NCBI GenBank assembly: GCA_016937295.1
Contig: JAFGWF010000178.1
Location: 1-39,969 of the forward strand
Direction of reading: 5' to 3'
DNA from: Bacteroidales bacterium
GTDB lineage: Bacteria > Bacteroidota > Bacteroidia > Bacteroidales > UBA1556
DNA: 39,969 nucleotides
The position numbers were made by a program, and so were the translations under genes. Under the pieces are notes generated by a model. That model worked only from the letters and a program-made list of their open reading frames with translations, was not told where the DNA came from and did not search any database. Numbering within the stretch: the stretch's first letter is position 1; each line of letters starts with the position of its first letter. Positions 7,382 to 15,723 of the stretch are shown one piece after another.

Positions 7382-9993
7382 TAATTTCTATAGTTTTTAC
7401 TGTAAACTCGTTGCAGTTTTTTGTTTTCAGGGAAATATTGTTGAGCGAGAAGTTTTTTCGTTTTAGGATCTTTTCCCTGAGAAAAATCATGCTGTGCTAA
7501 TATTTCTGCGGATTTTTTGAGAAGTTCTAAATGTTTGTTCGAAATAGTTTTAGTTGCTAAAAGATTTTTTATGCCTTGCGGGATTTTTGTGAAATCGTTC
7601 TCAACCATTTTTTGTTTGAGATAGAAGTATTGTATCTCGCTTTTTTTGGAGAAATTTGCTGCAAATAGTTCAATTGAGTATTCTTTTAATCCAAAATTTT
7701 CTAACGGATTTTCTTTGTAAAAATACTTGATTTCTAATGCTTTAACAAAACCTAAACTATCCTTTCCTCCATTAACCAAACTTTCAGATTCTTTGATAAG
7801 CGATTGATAAGTAGCCGCACCACGATGATGCTGTATCAAACTTTTTGGGGTAACTGAATCTAATAAGCAATCCGGATTTTCTTGGGATAGTTTTAGAGCA
7901 GCTTCCCAGTTGTTAACGGCTGTGATATAGTCTTTTAGGGCAACAGACTGACGTGCTAAGGTGAGATGTTTTATAAAATCTTCCGACAGATACCTGCACT
8001 TGTTTTTATAGAGTTTGTTTTCAATAACTTGAATTTTTACGTTTATCAACGAATCCGCTTCTAAATCCAATTCCTTGACATCATTTTTTATAAGGCGAAG
8101 CATGGTTTCTACCACATCATACCGAGCTCCCCATGCTTGTAAATCGGCTTCTTTAAGGTCGGCAAGCACTACTTTTTTTCCTGCTTTTTTGAGGTAATTA
8201 CTCAAAGAATCATTTTTGATTATTGTGGTGTTTAACTGTAGGTCTTTTGCTGTTCTAAAATAACTAACAGCATTGATAAATCGCTCGTTTTCATATTCTT
8301 CCAAACCAATTTTGATGGTATTCTCATATTTGTTTTGAAGGTTTTCCGACTTTTCGTAAAGGGCTTCAGCAGTGTCATTTCGATGTGAGTTTGTCTCGAC
8401 TGAAGAGGCGACATCACTTAAATTGCTCTTTTGTATCGTTGACCGAAGTTGTGCACTTTCCGAGCTGACATTTCCCATAAGACTGTCGGAATAGTTCAAA
8501 TAGTACAACGCTTTTTTGTGTCGTTTGCCAATAATGTTTTTTTCCGCAGACCTGAGTAAAATATAGTTTAGAGCCGGCTTTAAAGTGTCAATCGCTGAAC
8601 TGTCGGAAATATAATTTCTATGCTCGTCTAAAAAGGAGGTTGTCCACCGTAAATAGTTGATTGCCAAATCTATTTTATGGTTTTGGATACTTTTTGCCGT
8701 AATGCTCACCCACGAATTAAACATTTCTTGCCGCGCACTACGCATCAGTTTTACCGCTTTTTCGTTGCACATCAACTCTTGAATTGTATTACATAATCTT
8801 ATGGCCGTTTCTAATAAATCTATGGCTTCATTTAAATTGTTGTTACTTATTTGATTTTCAGCATTTTCAACTAAGCTATCATAGAGTAAATTTCCCAAAA
8901 TCAAAGCATCTTTTCGCAAATTTTGATCGGGTTTCCGATTATAGAGCAATTCAATGATAGTGGTGGCGCAGCTATCGTAATGTTTTTTTTCAAAGGCTAT
9001 TAGGGCAAAATAAAACCAAGGTTCAGGATAGTCAGGTTTCATTTGAACAGCTTTCTGAAAATGAGTTATGGCGCTGGCGATTTCTTTATTTTGATAGGCT
9101 TTTAAACCGTCGTTAAAGTATTCGATATGAGGGTTTAACATCATATTGTCGAAACGTTCTCTGAGTTTTTTCGTCTCAACTACTAAGCTGTCATATTGCA
9201 TTACTAATCCTTCTCCTTGGAGCTTATCCAATTGTGATTTCGGAATTTTATTTTTCGGATTAATCGTTTGCAAATCTTTCTCAACTTTCTTTAAATCAAT
9301 ATTATAGATACGAACTATTCCTGGTTTAGCATTTTGAAATTTTGTTAAAGTTTTTTTAATTTCAGTTAATTGGGGTTTGAGATTTTCAAGGAAAATGATG
9401 GTTTCGATTAAACTGTCTAAACTTTGCTTTAATTGACTACTATATTCAAACGTATAATTAAAAATTTCCGGTAAAAAATAGGCGGTCTTGGAAGTGTCTT
9501 CCAAAAGAGTATCTAACAAAATTTTTTTTGTTATGGAAAAAGATTGGGTTTGATTTATTTGAAAGCTTGTTTTTTTATTTAGGTCTTTTACAGTTACTTC
9601 AACTAAACATTGATTAGGAAATACCAGATTGTCAAACGTATAGCCTTTATATTCCAATTTGTTGTAGCTTTTTATTGAGTCAATTTTTACTTGAAAACGG
9701 TAAAAATTCTTTGTTTTCTCGATTTGCTGAGTGGCATAAAGGGTAAACCCGAAAAAGTAGTCTAACGTAGGAGCTGTGATATGCGACATTTTGGCTATCA
9801 GATAGTTAGGAATAGATTCCGGTGGTTGTAAGTCTTCGTAACGGTAGTTGCGCACAATGCTGTCCTTTTCCTCAAAAACAATAAGCCCCTGACCAAAACT
9901 GGGAAGTGAAATAGTAAAAAAAACAAGCATTAATAGCTTGTGCAATAAATACTTAACTTTGAGAATACTGTTTTGTTTAAAAGCGATTTCCAT
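7381..9993 (-). CDS. Large exported TPR-repeat protein, unknown function
   Basis: An 870-residue exported protein. Residues about 1-36 form a signal peptide ending ...SLPSFGQ. Residues about 40-200 look beta-rich (FRFQVKIDSIKSYNKLEYKG). From about 290 there are TPR units, the clearest being YFNDGLKAYQNKEIASAITH with the following PDYPEPWFYFALIAFEKKHY. More degenerate helical pairs continue to the end, including ENERFINAVSYFRTAKDLQ and LKDYITAVNNWEAALKL. The ATG at 9993 is preferred over GTG at 9996. It starts 8 bases after the stop of the GH3/serine-hydrolase fusion, so both are expected from one transcript. TPR proteins of this kind usually scaffold envelope complexes. No enzyme motif was seen. 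Confidence 0.8.
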   Translation of the reverse strand: MEIAFKQNSILKVKYLLHKLLMLVFFTISLPSFGQGLIVFEEKDSIVRNYRYEDLQPPESIPNYLIAKMSHITAPTLDYFFGFTLYATQQIEKTKNFYRFQVKIDSIKSYNKLEYKGYTFDNLVFPNQCLVEVTVKDLNKKTSFQINQTQSFSITKKILLDTLLEDTSKTAYFLPEIFNYTFEYSSQLKQSLDSLIETIIFLENLKPQLTEIKKTLTKFQNAKPGIVRIYNIDLKKVEKDLQTINPKNKIPKSQLDKLQGEGLVMQYDSLVVETKKLRERFDNMMLNPHIEYFNDGLKAYQNKEIASAITHFQKAVQMKPDYPEPWFYFALIAFEKKHYDSCATTIIELLYNRKPDQNLRKDALILGNLLYDSLVENAENQISNNNLNEAIDLLETAIRLCNTIQELMCNEKAVKLMRSARQEMFNSWVSITAKSIQNHKIDLAINYLRWTTSFLDEHRNYISDSSAIDTLKPALNYILLRSAEKNIIGKRHKKALYYLNYSDSLMGNVSSESAQLRSTIQKSNLSDVASSVETNSHRNDTAEALYEKSENLQNKYENTIKIGLEEYENERFINAVSYFRTAKDLQLNTTIIKNDSLSNYLKKAGKKVVLADLKEADLQAWGARYDVVETMLRLIKNDVKELDLEADSLINVKIQVIENKLYKNKCRYLSEDFIKHLTLARQSVALKDYITAVNNWEAALKLSQENPDCLLDSVTPKSLIQHHRGAATYQSLIKESESLVNGGKDSLGFVKALEIKYFYKENPLENFGLKEYSIELFAANFSKKSEIQYFYLKQKMVENDFTKIPQGIKNLLATKTISNKHLELLKKSAEILAQHDFSQGKDPKTKKLLAQQYFPENKKLQRVYSKNYRN

Positions 9994-10001
9994 CACTGAT
10001 T

Positions 10002-12971
10002 CTATTTGGTTACTCCCATTTGAAGGTAAATCTCTTCTTGAATTTGAGTGCGAATGCCGGACGTAATGAGTTTTCGGTTTTCTGCATCAGGATAAACTCT
10101 GTTTGAGAGAAAAATATAAATTAAGTTGTATTTGGGGTCAACCCAAAAATATGTGCCAGTAAAACCGCTGTGGCCAAAAGATTTTCCCGAAACCAAAATT
10201 GATGTTGGGCCACCAGTCTGTCGCATTGGCAGGGGCTTATCGAAGCCTAAGCCACGCCTGTTGTGGTTTAGTGGAAACTGCTGACGGGTAAATTCTTCAA
10301 TTACTTCTGTGCTAAGATATTGTCTTCCAGCGTATTCCCCATTTTGAAGCAACATTTGGCACAAAACCGCCAAATCTTCGACATTGCTGAAAAGTCCGGC
10401 ATGTCCTGCAACTCCACCCAACATCGCTGCTCCCTGATCATGCACATAACCGCGAATCAATTCCTTTCTGAAATACCGGTCGTTTTCAGTTGGAGCAATA
10501 TTATTTAAAGTCATCTTATTTAACGGATTGTAGGTAGTGTTTTTTAATCTTAACGGTCTATAAAACACAGAATCACAGTATTTATCTAAAGGAATCTTTG
10601 TGGTTTTTTCGATAATTCTTTGTAAAAAATACATCCCTAAATCAGAGTACAGGTATTTGGATTTTGGTAGCAATTCACTTTCTATAATAGCCTCAATGAT
10701 TGTATCACGATAGCTGTCCATAATGAAGAGATTTTTTGAAACTTGTGTTGAAAAGCCTATCATTGAGCTGTTTTTCAGATAGTTGGTGTCGATGGTTTTC
10801 TTTGGGGCAATGTCAAGATAAAAGGGAATCCAGGGCTTCAATCGGGCTTGATGTGCCATTAAATCGCGTATGTAAATGGTGCCTTTATTGGTTTGTTGCA
10901 ATTCAGGTAAATAATGTCCCAAGGTGAGGTCAATGTCTATTTTTCCTTCCTGAACCAATTTCATCATGGCTAAAGTGGTTGCCATAGCTTTCGTGATGCT
11001 TGCAAGGTCGTAAATGGTTGAATCTGTTACCTTTTGGGTTTTATCATAAGTAAAATAGCCGAATTCTTTTTTGTAAAATATTTTACCGTTTTTGGCAATT
11101 AAAACCTGTGCGCCGGGATAAGCTCCCATTTCGATTCCTGAATTTATAATGGAATCAATTCGTTCTAATTTTTTACTTTTAAACCCTATTTCTTCGGGCA
11201 TTACTTGACCAAGAATGGTCTGTTTGGTTTCTAAACCAAAACCTTCTTTGTATTTTTTGTTAACGGAAACAGGCAGTTTTCCTTTTATTTCGTGGGCTCC
11301 AAAGATGCTTTCAGCCGATATTTGATGCACAATTGGGTTGTCTTCGTAGGCCACTATGACCGCAGCCGGGTCGCATTGCTCAACAAATCTTGAAGCTGAG
11401 TATGGATTTGCAGAAATCACTAAAATTACTTTAGTTTTTTCGCAAAGTATGTTAACAAAATCTACCGTGGTCTGCGAAATTCCATAATTCCGATAGGCTG
11501 AATGACTAGTTCCCATCACATTAATAATTACTTTGTCGAAATGACTTACCAAATTGGCCAAATCTTTTGCCTGAGAAAGGGATGCCTTGGAAGGCAGGCT
11601 AAAGGTGGATATGTCGGCATATTTGGCTATGGTTTGACTGAATTTGTTTTTAGTTTCGTTTCCGATAGAAATTAATGCAATCTTTTGAGGATTAGTTTGT
11701 TGCAAAGGCAAAATGCTATCAACATTGAGAAGTAGAGTTATTGCTTCACGATAAGAACGATTTATCAATGTTTGGTATTTTTTTCTGCTTAGATTTGCTG
11801 TTTTTAGAATTATATCTTTTTGATTGACAGCAATATCATATTTGTAATTGAGTATTTTATGAACTTTTGCATCAAGATATTCCATCGTTAATTGTCCGCT
11901 ATCCAAAGCCATTTTGATTGTTTCTATGGCCTTTTTCAAATCTGTTGGGAGCAACAAAATATCGTTTCCGGCTAAAAGTGCTTTCAGTTCAATTTCTCCA
12001 GCCTCAAAATAGGAACTTACACCTTTCATTTCGAGGGCATCTGTAAAGGCTAAACCTTTGAAATCCAATGAGTCAAATAGCAATCCGTTGACCACTTTGG
12101 GCGATAAACTTGTTGCTAAGTTTGGGGTAGGATCGTAAGTAGGAATAAAAAGATGGGCTACCATTACTGAATGAACTCCTCTTTTTGTAAGGTGTCGAAA
12201 TGGCGCTAAATGAATGGAATCAAGCAAGTTAAGATTTCCTTCAACCGTGGGCAAAGTTTTATGACTGTCGGAATGTGTGTCGCCATGGCCGGGGAAATGT
12301 TTTGCGCAGGCCATGACGCCTTGACTCTGCATTCCGTTGGCAATGCCCCACGCCATTTGCGCCACTCGTTGCGGGTTTTCGCCAAAAGACCGGTTATTGA
12401 TTACCGGATTGCGCGGGTTGTTGTTGACATCCACTACCGGTGCAAAATTCACATTCAGTCCAACTGCTCGGCATTGTTCGCCAAAAGCTTTTCCAATTTC
12501 ATACATCAATAGGGTGTCGTTAGTAGCGCCCAGCGTCATCTGCCTCGGGAAATCAATAACGCTGTCCAATCGCATTCCAATGCCCCATTCGCCGTCAATA
12601 GCCACAAACAAAGGGATTTTACTAACTGAATTGTAAACTGAAGTCAATTGCTTTTGCTTAAATGGTGTCCCTTGAAAAAAACATACTCCTCCTACTTTGA
12701 AACTATCCACTTGAGCTTTTACTTGGTTATGATATTTTGCACTCAGGTTACTATGGGCTCGAATCATAAATAATTGACCAATTTTTTCATCTAAAGTAAG
12801 CGTTTGAAAGACACTGTCAACCCATTGACTTTTAGTTAGTTTTGGGGTGTTTTGGAGTATCGTATCATTAAAAATGCTGTCCTGTTGAGGATAGGCTTTT
12901 GAATGAAAAGAGAGGATTAATATAAAAATTAAAAAGAAAGAATTATTGAAAATTTTAATAGCCAAATTCAT
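10002..12971 (-). CDS. Exported fusion: GH3 beta-N-acetylhexosaminidase-like + class C beta-lactamase-like serine hydrolase
   Basis: A 989-residue exported protein with two enzymatic halves. After a signal anchor (about 8-28), residues about 50-385 form a GH3 domain of the NagZ type. It has KHFPGHGDTHSDSH (224-237), whose Asp/His dyad (D235/H237) is the NagZ general acid/base, and nucleophile D311 in AFTDALEMKG. Residues about 390-575 resemble the GH3 C-terminal domain. Residues about 590-989 form a serine-hydrolase domain: S658-x-x-K661 (SITK), Y775-S-D and H934-S-G. The third residue of the YxN motif is Asp rather than Asn. By family the GH3 half cleaves GlcNAc from muropeptides, and the second half may act on peptide or amide bonds, so peptidoglycan turnover or recycling is likely. 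This fusion is known in Bacteroidota. It is co-transcribed with the TPR protein that follows. Confidence 0.92.
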   Translation of the reverse strand: MNLAIKIFNNSFFLIFILILSFHSKAYPQQDSIFNDTILQNTPKLTKSQWVDSVFQTLTLDEKIGQLFMIRAHSNLSAKYHNQVKAQVDSFKVGGVCFFQGTPFKQKQLTSVYNSVSKIPLFVAIDGEWGIGMRLDSVIDFPRQMTLGATNDTLLMYEIGKAFGEQCRAVGLNVNFAPVVDVNNNPRNPVINNRSFGENPQRVAQMAWGIANGMQSQGVMACAKHFPGHGDTHSDSHKTLPTVEGNLNLLDSIHLAPFRHLTKRGVHSVMVAHLFIPTYDPTPNLATSLSPKVVNGLLFDSLDFKGLAFTDALEMKGVSSYFEAGEIELKALLAGNDILLLPTDLKKAIETIKMALDSGQLTMEYLDAKVHKILNYKYDIAVNQKDIILKTANLSRKKYQTLINRSYREAITLLLNVDSILPLQQTNPQKIALISIGNETKNKFSQTIAKYADISTFSLPSKASLSQAKDLANLVSHFDKVIINVMGTSHSAYRNYGISQTTVDFVNILCEKTKVILVISANPYSASRFVEQCDPAAVIVAYEDNPIVHQISAESIFGAHEIKGKLPVSVNKKYKEGFGLETKQTILGQVMPEEIGFKSKKLERIDSIINSGIEMGAYPGAQVLIAKNGKIFYKKEFGYFTYDKTQKVTDSTIYDLASITKAMATTLAMMKLVQEGKIDIDLTLGHYLPELQQTNKGTIYIRDLMAHQARLKPWIPFYLDIAPKKTIDTNYLKNSSMIGFSTQVSKNLFIMDSYRDTIIEAIIESELLPKSKYLYSDLGMYFLQRIIEKTTKIPLDKYCDSVFYRPLRLKNTTYNPLNKMTLNNIAPTENDRYFRKELIRGYVHDQGAAMLGGVAGHAGLFSNVEDLAVLCQMLLQNGEYAGRQYLSTEVIEEFTRQQFPLNHNRRGLGFDKPLPMRQTGGPTSILVSGKSFGHSGFTGTYFWVDPKYNLIYIFLSNRVYPDAENRKLITSGIRTQIQEEIYLQMGVTK

Positions 12972-13004
12972 AATCAGGGTTTTCCGAGTAGATTTATTGA
13001 AGGC

Positions 13005-13032
13005 TAAAATTACATTTTTGAATTTTCTGCAA
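13005..13032 (-). promoter_or_regulatory. Candidate promoter for the GH3 fusion/TPR operon
   Basis: On the minus strand TTG (13030-13032) is followed after 17 bases by TAATTTTA (13005-13012), a one-mismatch -7 element. It lies 33 bases upstream of the ATG at 12971. Confidence 0.33.
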
Positions 13033-13054
13033 TTGGCTTTTATAAGCTAATTAC

Positions 13055-13070
13055 TAACATGGGCATGTTA
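13055..13070. terminator. Short palindrome after the rhomboid gene (weak terminator or operator)
   Basis: TAACATG (13055-13061) pairs with CATGTTA (13064-13070) around a 2-base spacer, starting 3 bases after the rhomboid stop codon. No T-run follows on the minus strand, so it is at best a weak terminator. It could instead be a dimeric protein site near the GH3-operon promoter. Confidence 0.35.
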
Positions 13071-13072
13071 AT

Positions 13073-13696
13073 CTAAATGAAAATATATTGGAAAAAATCC
13101 ACAAAAGCACGTGGATAAAAAACGAAAGTGTAAACAATGCCATAAACTGCGCCCCAAAGATGGGCATCATGGCCAATATTATCAGTTTGCTTGCGTGCCA
13201 TTATTACAGTGTATGCCAGATAGATAGCTCCAAAAATCCACGATGGAAGCATTATTGGAATAAAAATTAGTCCCATGCGCCCTTGTGGATAAAGAACAAT
13301 GGAGGCAAACACTACCGCTGAAACAGCTCCACTTGCCCCAACCGCATTATAGTGGGCAAAGTCTTTATTTCGGAAATAACTCCATAACGAACTGACAATC
13401 AGTGCGGGAAAATATAAACCTAAAAAGTGTAAATTAGCTAAATCCACAAACTTTATTTGGAAGAAATACACAACTAATTTACCAAATTCCCACAAAACAT
13501 ACATATTGAAAAGCAAGTGAATCCAGTCGGCATGAACAAAACCATGACTCAAAAAGCGATACCATTCTTTGTGGTGAGCAATCATGTATGGGTTGAACTT
13601 CAGCTTGTTAAAACTTTCTGAATTGTTAAATGAAACAAAGGAAACTAAAGCTGTTGGAATGATGATAATGAGTAAAATCAGATTTGACGACATCAT
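13073..13696 (-). CDS. Rhomboid-family intramembrane serine protease
   Basis: A 207-residue inner-membrane protease that cleaves transmembrane helices inside the bilayer. The catalytic serine is S122 in AVGASGAVSA and the catalytic histidine is H179 in GHDAHLWGAVYG, forming the rhomboid Ser-His dyad. The helix-2 region HGFVHADWIHLLFNMYVLW carries the conserved His/Asn pattern of the oxyanion site. About six membrane segments fit the basic bacterial rhomboid core. The ATG at 13696 overlaps the smpB stop (ATGA), so it is translationally coupled as the last gene of the 16920-13073 operon. Substrates are unknown. Confidence 0.93.
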   Translation of the reverse strand: MMSSNLILLIIIIPTALVSFVSFNNSESFNKLKFNPYMIAHHKEWYRFLSHGFVHADWIHLLFNMYVLWEFGKLVVYFFQIKFVDLANLHFLGLYFPALIVSSLWSYFRNKDFAHYNAVGASGAVSAVVFASIVLYPQGRMGLIFIPIMLPSWIFGAIYLAYTVIMARKQTDNIGHDAHLWGAVYGIVYTFVFYPRAFVDFFQYIFI

Positions 13697-14139
13697 ATTC
13701 TTTGCCTTTCTGTGTCTCGGTCGATATCTTTCTGCTTGATAGTTTCCCTTTTGTCGTAAAGTTTTTTTCCTTTTGCAAGCGCTATTTCTAATTTAGCCAA
13801 GCCTTTGTCGTTAATATACAGTCTTACCGGAATTAGCGTAAATCCACGTTCCTTGGTTTTTGTGAGCAACTTCTTGATTTCTTTATGGTTGAGAAGCAAT
13901 TTGCGCGACCGTCTTGGCTCATGATTGTGATCAGTGCCAAATTCATATTCGGTAATGTGCATATTTTTAACAAAAAGTTCATCGTTTTCAAAAGCGCAAT
14001 AGGCTTCCATAATCGAAGCTTTTCCTTGTCTAATCGACTTGATTTCAGTTCCTAACAATACCATTCCTGCTTCAAATCTTTCTAATAGAAAAAATTCAAA
14101 GGCCGCTTTCTTGTTTTTTATTTCTATGGTTTTATTCAT
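13693..14139 (-). CDS. smpB: SsrA-binding protein SmpB
   Basis: A 148-residue small basic protein that binds tmRNA and delivers it to stalled ribosomes for trans-translation. Typical SmpB features are FFLLERFEAGMVLLGTEIKS near the N-terminus, the HITEYEFG strand, RKLLLNHKEIKKL, and a basic C-terminal tail KKLYDKRETIKQKDIDRD, which mimics mRNA in the decoding centre. The ATG at 14139 shares its first base with the TGA of the upstream gene (TGATG), so translation is coupled. No tmRNA gene (ssrA) was seen in the window. Confidence 0.97.
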   Translation of the reverse strand: MNKTIEIKNKKAAFEFFLLERFEAGMVLLGTEIKSIRQGKASIMEAYCAFENDELFVKNMHITEYEFGTDHNHEPRRSRKLLLNHKEIKKLLTKTKERGFTLIPVRLYINDKGLAKLEIALAKGKKLYDKRETIKQKDIDRDTERQRI

Positions 14140-14726
14140 CAAGGTCGTAATACTTCAAAACTCCCATTGTCGTTGATTCGAATTATGGTAGAAGGTTTCA
14201 TTTCGGTAAAGGAATCTTTGCGATAATCAACAATGTGATCAACAGATTCTTTGATTTCGGTGGAAATGGTTTTGTAACTAACCGGCGAAGGATAGCCGCT
14301 AAGATTTGCCGATGTGGAAACAATGGGATGTCCTAAGGTTTTTATCAATTGAAACGTAAAAATTTCCTTAGTGATTCTGATTCCCAGAGTGTTATCATTA
14401 TTGACTACCATTTTTGAAATCCCTTTTGCTCGTGGAAAAACAATAGTTAAAGGTTTGTTCCATTGCCGATAAAGCTCTAAAGCGATAGGATGTGGGGTGT
14501 CGATATATTTTTGAATATTGTCGATTTCGCACATAAGAATAATCAGACTTTTATTTTCGGTGCGGCGTTTTATTTGTAAAATCTTTTTAATGGCTTTGTT
14601 ATTATTGGGGTCGCAACCTAAGGCCCAGATGGTATCCGTTGGATAGAGAATCACTCCGCCATCTTTTATTACTTTTATGGCCTTCTCGATTTCATTTGTA
14701 ATATGTTGATTAACTATGTTTTCCAA
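14139..14726 (-). CDS. tsaC: L-threonylcarbamoyladenylate synthase (Sua5/YrdC/TsaC)
   Basis: This 195-residue enzyme makes threonylcarbamoyl-AMP from Thr, bicarbonate and ATP, the first step of t6A37 tRNA modification. It shows the YrdC signatures GGVILYPTDTIWALGCD, KRRTENKSLIILM and the nucleotide-binding STSANLSGYPSP. The length matches the short TsaC form without the C-terminal Sua5 domain. The start is taken as TTG at 14726, since no ATG or GTG lies before the conserved GGVILYPTDT block and this gives the usual family N-terminus. It overlaps the end of the GT9 gene by 17 bases. Confidence 0.94.
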   Translation of the reverse strand: MENIVNQHITNEIEKAIKVIKDGGVILYPTDTIWALGCDPNNNKAIKKILQIKRRTENKSLIILMCEIDNIQKYIDTPHPIALELYRQWNKPLTIVFPRAKGISKMVVNNDNTLGIRITKEIFTFQLIKTLGHPIVSTSANLSGYPSPVSYKTISTEIKESVDHIVDYRKDSFTEMKPSTIIRINDNGSFEVLRP

Positions 14727-15720
14727 GGGTAAAAATTAAATCATTTATATCAATACTATTTGCACAATCAAAATGCTTTTCCGGACATTCGGCGTGGCCA
14801 TGCAGTCCACAGGGGCGGCAACTTAAGGCTTTTTTGGTTTGTACCACAGCACTGTCGCTGCTTAATGGTCCAAAACCAAATTCAGGAACTGTTGAACAAA
14901 AAATAGCCGTTGTTTTTGCATTAACTGCCGAGGCTAAATGCTGAGGCGCCGAATCGTTTACAAAGCAACGTTGGGCTTTTTGCATCAGAGCTGCCGACTG
15001 GAGAAAGCTCAATTGACCGGACAAATTTATACAATTCTCCGCACTGCTTTCAAAAATAATTTTTGCCGAAAGCTTTTGATCCTCAGGCCCTCCAATGAAA
15101 ATCTTCTTCCATTCTATTGGTAATTCTTGCATAAGTTGCACCCATCCTGTTACCGGAAACTGCTTTGTGAACCAAACCGAGGCGGGTGCAATTACCACAT
15201 AAGGCTGTTGAATGTAGGAATCAATTTTTAGAAAATCTTCGGTAGCCGGATATAGTTTTGGCTTCAGTGGTTCTTTTAAATCGGTAAAGCGTTGAATAAG
15301 AGCATGATTTCTTTGGATTTCGTGGGTGGTTCCTTTTTTGTCGATTTGGTGTTCAACAACATGATTGAAAAGGAAAGAAAACGGATTTTTGTTGAATCCT
15401 GCCCTGACTTTTGCTCCTGATAAAGCGGTCAATAATCCACTGCTTCCAAAGCGATGTAAATTGACAACTATATCGTAACGCTCCTTCCTGATTTTCTTTA
15501 AAACCTGGAAAAGGTTTTGGATTTTATCATTTTTTTTATCCCACGAAAAAATATTTCTTAAATGCGGGTTGTTTTTTAAAAGACTCTCGTTGCCTTTGCG
15601 AACCAACATGTCGATTTGATGGTAACCGCTTGCGGCTAAAGTTTCTATCAGCGATGTGGCAAGTACCACATCGCCGATAAAAGCGGTTTGAATTACAAGA
15701 ATCTTTTCATCACTTTTCAT
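14710..15720 (-). CDS. Glycosyltransferase family 9 (ADP-heptose:LPS heptosyltransferase-like)
   Basis: A 336-residue GT-B enzyme that by family transfers ADP-activated heptose to the lipopolysaccharide inner core. The N-terminal domain opens KILVIQTAFIGDVVLATSLI, and the C-terminal nucleotide-sugar domain has FVNDSAPQHLASAVNAKTTA, characteristic of GT9. A Cys cluster near the C-terminus (CRPCGLHGHAECPEKHFDC) is common in WaaF/RfaF-like members. It acts at the cytoplasmic face of the inner membrane. It lies 3 bases after the aminotransferase stop and overlaps tsaC, so it belongs to the same operon. The exact acceptor sugar cannot be assigned. Confidence 0.9.
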   Translation of the reverse strand: MKSDEKILVIQTAFIGDVVLATSLIETLAASGYHQIDMLVRKGNESLLKNNPHLRNIFSWDKKNDKIQNLFQVLKKIRKERYDIVVNLHRFGSSGLLTALSGAKVRAGFNKNPFSFLFNHVVEHQIDKKGTTHEIQRNHALIQRFTDLKEPLKPKLYPATEDFLKIDSYIQQPYVVIAPASVWFTKQFPVTGWVQLMQELPIEWKKIFIGGPEDQKLSAKIIFESSAENCINLSGQLSFLQSAALMQKAQRCFVNDSAPQHLASAVNAKTTAIFCSTVPEFGFGPLSSDSAVVQTKKALSCRPCGLHGHAECPEKHFDCANSIDINDLIFTLGKHS

Positions 15721-15723
15721 AAA

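Noticed and set aside
12210-12636. Two overlapping plus-strand frames of about 100 codons
   Set aside because: They lie inside the GH3 domain on the other strand, whose catalytic motifs are clear.
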